64,000 nucleotides of DNA from Pseudomonadota bacterium. Its GTDB lineage: Bacteria > Desulfobacterota > Desulfovibrionia > Desulfovibrionales > Desulfovibrionaceae. Within the stretch, counting starts at the first letter, position 1; each line of letters begins with the position of its first letter. Where the stretch lies: contig JAEYTO010000063.1 in the NCBI GenBank assembly GCA_023433925.1, positions 30,552 through 94,551 of the forward strand, given 5' to 3'. The position numbers and the translations under genes are program-made. Shown here one piece after another: positions 62,888-64,000 of the stretch. Below the pieces are notes generated by a model. The model had not been told where the DNA came from, did not search any database, and was given only the letters and a program-made list of their open reading frames with translations.

Positions 62888-63205
62888 TCAGGTGCGCTGG
62901 ATGGAGATGATCTCCACGACCATGCCCCACATATGGAAGCCTATGGCGTTGGCCGCCGGCCTGGCCACGCCGCGCACCTCGATGCCGTCCTGCTGGTACT
63001 CGCCGGGCAGGTTCACGGGATCGTAGCGGCCGCCGTCCTTGGAGACGATGCCGTAGAAGCCGCCCTCGATGTCCACGCGCACGACCTTGCCGTGGAAGAG
63101 GAATGCGTTGTCCGGCAGGCTCTTGCGTGACGCGCAGCCCGCCAGGAAGAGGGAGAGCCCAAGGAGTCCGATGATGATCCCGAGACGCAGCTTCATGTGG
63201 CGCAT
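62888..63205 (-). CDS. small lipoprotein of unknown function
   Basis: A 105-residue protein, ATG 63205 after GGGGAGGCATCGGAC. The lipobox FLAGC gives the mature N-terminus near residue 24. The mature part is a short beta-rich domain (HGKVVRVDIEGGFYGIV, GIEVRGVARPAANAIGF, WGMVVEIISIQRT), possibly OB-like. Not recognised. It is 22 nt downstream of serB on the same strand, so the two are co-transcribed. Confidence 0.75.
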   Translation of the reverse strand: MRHMKLRLGIIIGLLGLSLFLAGCASRKSLPDNAFLFHGKVVRVDIEGGFYGIVSKDGGRYDPVNLPGEYQQDGIEVRGVARPAANAIGFHMWGMVVEIISIQRT

Positions 63206-63227
63206 GTCCGATGCCTCCCCTGGCGGA

Positions 63228-64000
63228 TCAGAAGGTCGTGTCCCTGTCGCGCAGGCCCATGAGATAGAGGATGGAGTCCAGGCCGAGGGTCGAGATGGAC
63301 TGCCTTGCCCCGCGCTTGACCACGGGCTTGGCGTGGAAGGCGATGCCCAGGCCGGCCAGGCTCAGCATGGGCAGGTCGTTGGCGCCGTCGCCCACGGCGA
63401 TGACCTGTTGCAGGCTGATGTTCTCGCGGGCCGCGATCTCGCGCAAAATCTCGGCCTTGCGCGCGGCGTCCACGACCTCGCCCTTGACCCGGCCCGTGAG
63501 CCGGCTGTCCTCGATCTCCAACTCGTTGGCGTAAAGGTAGTCGATGCCCAGGCTTTCCTGGAGAAGGCGGCCGAAGAAGGTGAAGCCGCCGGAGATGATG
63601 GCGATCTTGTAGCCGAAGCGCTTGAGGTTGCGGATGAGCCGCTCGGCGCCCTCGGTGAGCGGGATGCGCCCGGCCACCTGCTCCAGCTTGCCCACCGGCA
63701 TGCCCTTGAGCAGGGCCAGCCTTCGGCGCAGGCTCTCCCGGAAGTCCAGCTCGCCGCGCATGGCCGCGGCGGTGATGGCGCTGACCTCGCCGCCCACGCC
63801 CATCTCCGCGGCCAGTTCGTCGATGACCTCGGCCTGGATGAGCGTGGAGTCCATGTCGAAGGCCACCAGCCGGCGGTTGCGGCGGAAGGCGTTGTCCTCC
63901 TGGAAGGCGATGTCCACCTCCAGCTCGGCCGAGATGGCCAGGAAGCGCTCGCGCATGGCGTTGGAGTCGGCCGGCGTGCCGCGCACCGAAAGCTCCACGC
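63228..64000 (-). CDS. serB: phosphoserine phosphatase SerB, N-terminus outside window
   Basis: At least 257 residues remain; the frame is open to the window's right edge, and a GTG at 63998 is probably internal, since SerB proteins have an N-terminal ACT-like domain. HAD motifs are complete: VAFDMDSTLIQAEVIDELA (catalytic Asp), IAIISGGFTFFGRLLQE (motif II), KAEILREIA and VIAVGDGANDLPMLSLAGLG (motif III/IV). It hydrolyses phosphoserine in serine synthesis. The C-terminal tail RDRDTTF ends at 63228. Confidence 0.93.
   Translation of the reverse strand, partial: VELSVRGTPADSNAMRERFLAISAELEVDIAFQEDNAFRRNRRLVAFDMDSTLIQAEVIDELAAEMGVGGEVSAITAAAMRGELDFRESLRRRLALLKGMPVGKLEQVAGRIPLTEGAERLIRNLKRFGYKIAIISGGFTFFGRLLQESLGIDYLYANELEIEDSRLTGRVKGEVVDAARKAEILREIAARENISLQQVIAVGDGANDLPMLSLAGLGIAFHAKPVVKRGARQSISTLGLDSILYLMGLRDRDTTF

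Overview
This is a GC-rich, chromosomal, gene-dense window. Its gene content fits a Desulfovibrio-like bacterium (Desulfobacterota, formerly Deltaproteobacteria): a 2-oxoacid:ferredoxin oxidoreductase with a fused gamma-alpha subunit, several ferredoxin, peroxiredoxin, thioredoxin-type and DsrE-like redox proteins, a ferredoxin-type RACo/ASKHA protein, Ogr-type zinc ribbons and abundant structured intergenic repeats. The genus is inferred from gene flavour only. No phage, plasmid, CRISPR or intact insertion sequence was seen.

Layout. 1-5.5 kb: partial 2Fe-2S/ASKHA protein, PilZ (c-di-GMP) membrane protein, zinc-ribbon protein, M23 peptidase, EamA transporter. 5.6-10.5 kb: tRNA-Pro(CGG), a glycosyltransferase-like protein, a YsnF/DUF2382 stress cluster with a small membrane protein beside a strikingly AT-rich spacer, a small zinc ribbon, a ZraP/Spy-like periplasmic protein. 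10.5-18.7 kb: N-formylglutamate amidohydrolase-like protein, phoU-pstB, a TlpA-like protein, transketolase, and a coupled operon of a GltD-like flavoprotein, a four-cluster ferredoxin and a one-span membrane protein. 18.9-25 kb: YihY, AI-2E exporter, bifunctional RelA/SpoT, an OppA-like lipoprotein. 25-33 kb: SWIM-SNF2 helicase, a Cys-rich small protein, a thioredoxin-fold protein, FtsH with a small leader gene, DUF2254. 33.6-36.4 kb: a taurine/nitrate-type ABC transporter split by repeats. 36.5-40.8 kb: nitrogen control block amtB-glnB-glnD with a sigma-54-like site. 41-51.4 kb: heptose-phosphate adenylyltransferase, Rrf2 regulator, multi-PAS histidine kinase, degenerate EAL-HDOD protein, YjbQ, MATE pump. 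51.6-56.7 kb: thioredoxin-peroxiredoxin-DsrE operon and the korAB operon. 57.3-64 kb: ArsD-like protein, lipoproteins, ferritin-like protein, secreted nuclease, second AI-2E exporter, secreted nitroreductase, partial serB.

The intergenic spaces carry at least four dispersed families of hairpin-forming repeats (called A, C, D and E here), a 79-bp tandem repeat and one MITE-like segment. Genes are mostly in short operons, often translationally coupled by 4-16 nt overlaps. Functionally the window mixes nitrogen sensing (amtB/glnB/glnD), stringent response, phosphate control, c-di-GMP and histidine-kinase signalling, envelope maintenance and low-potential redox metabolism. Start codons were set from Shine-Dalgarno (SD) positions where these were visible.
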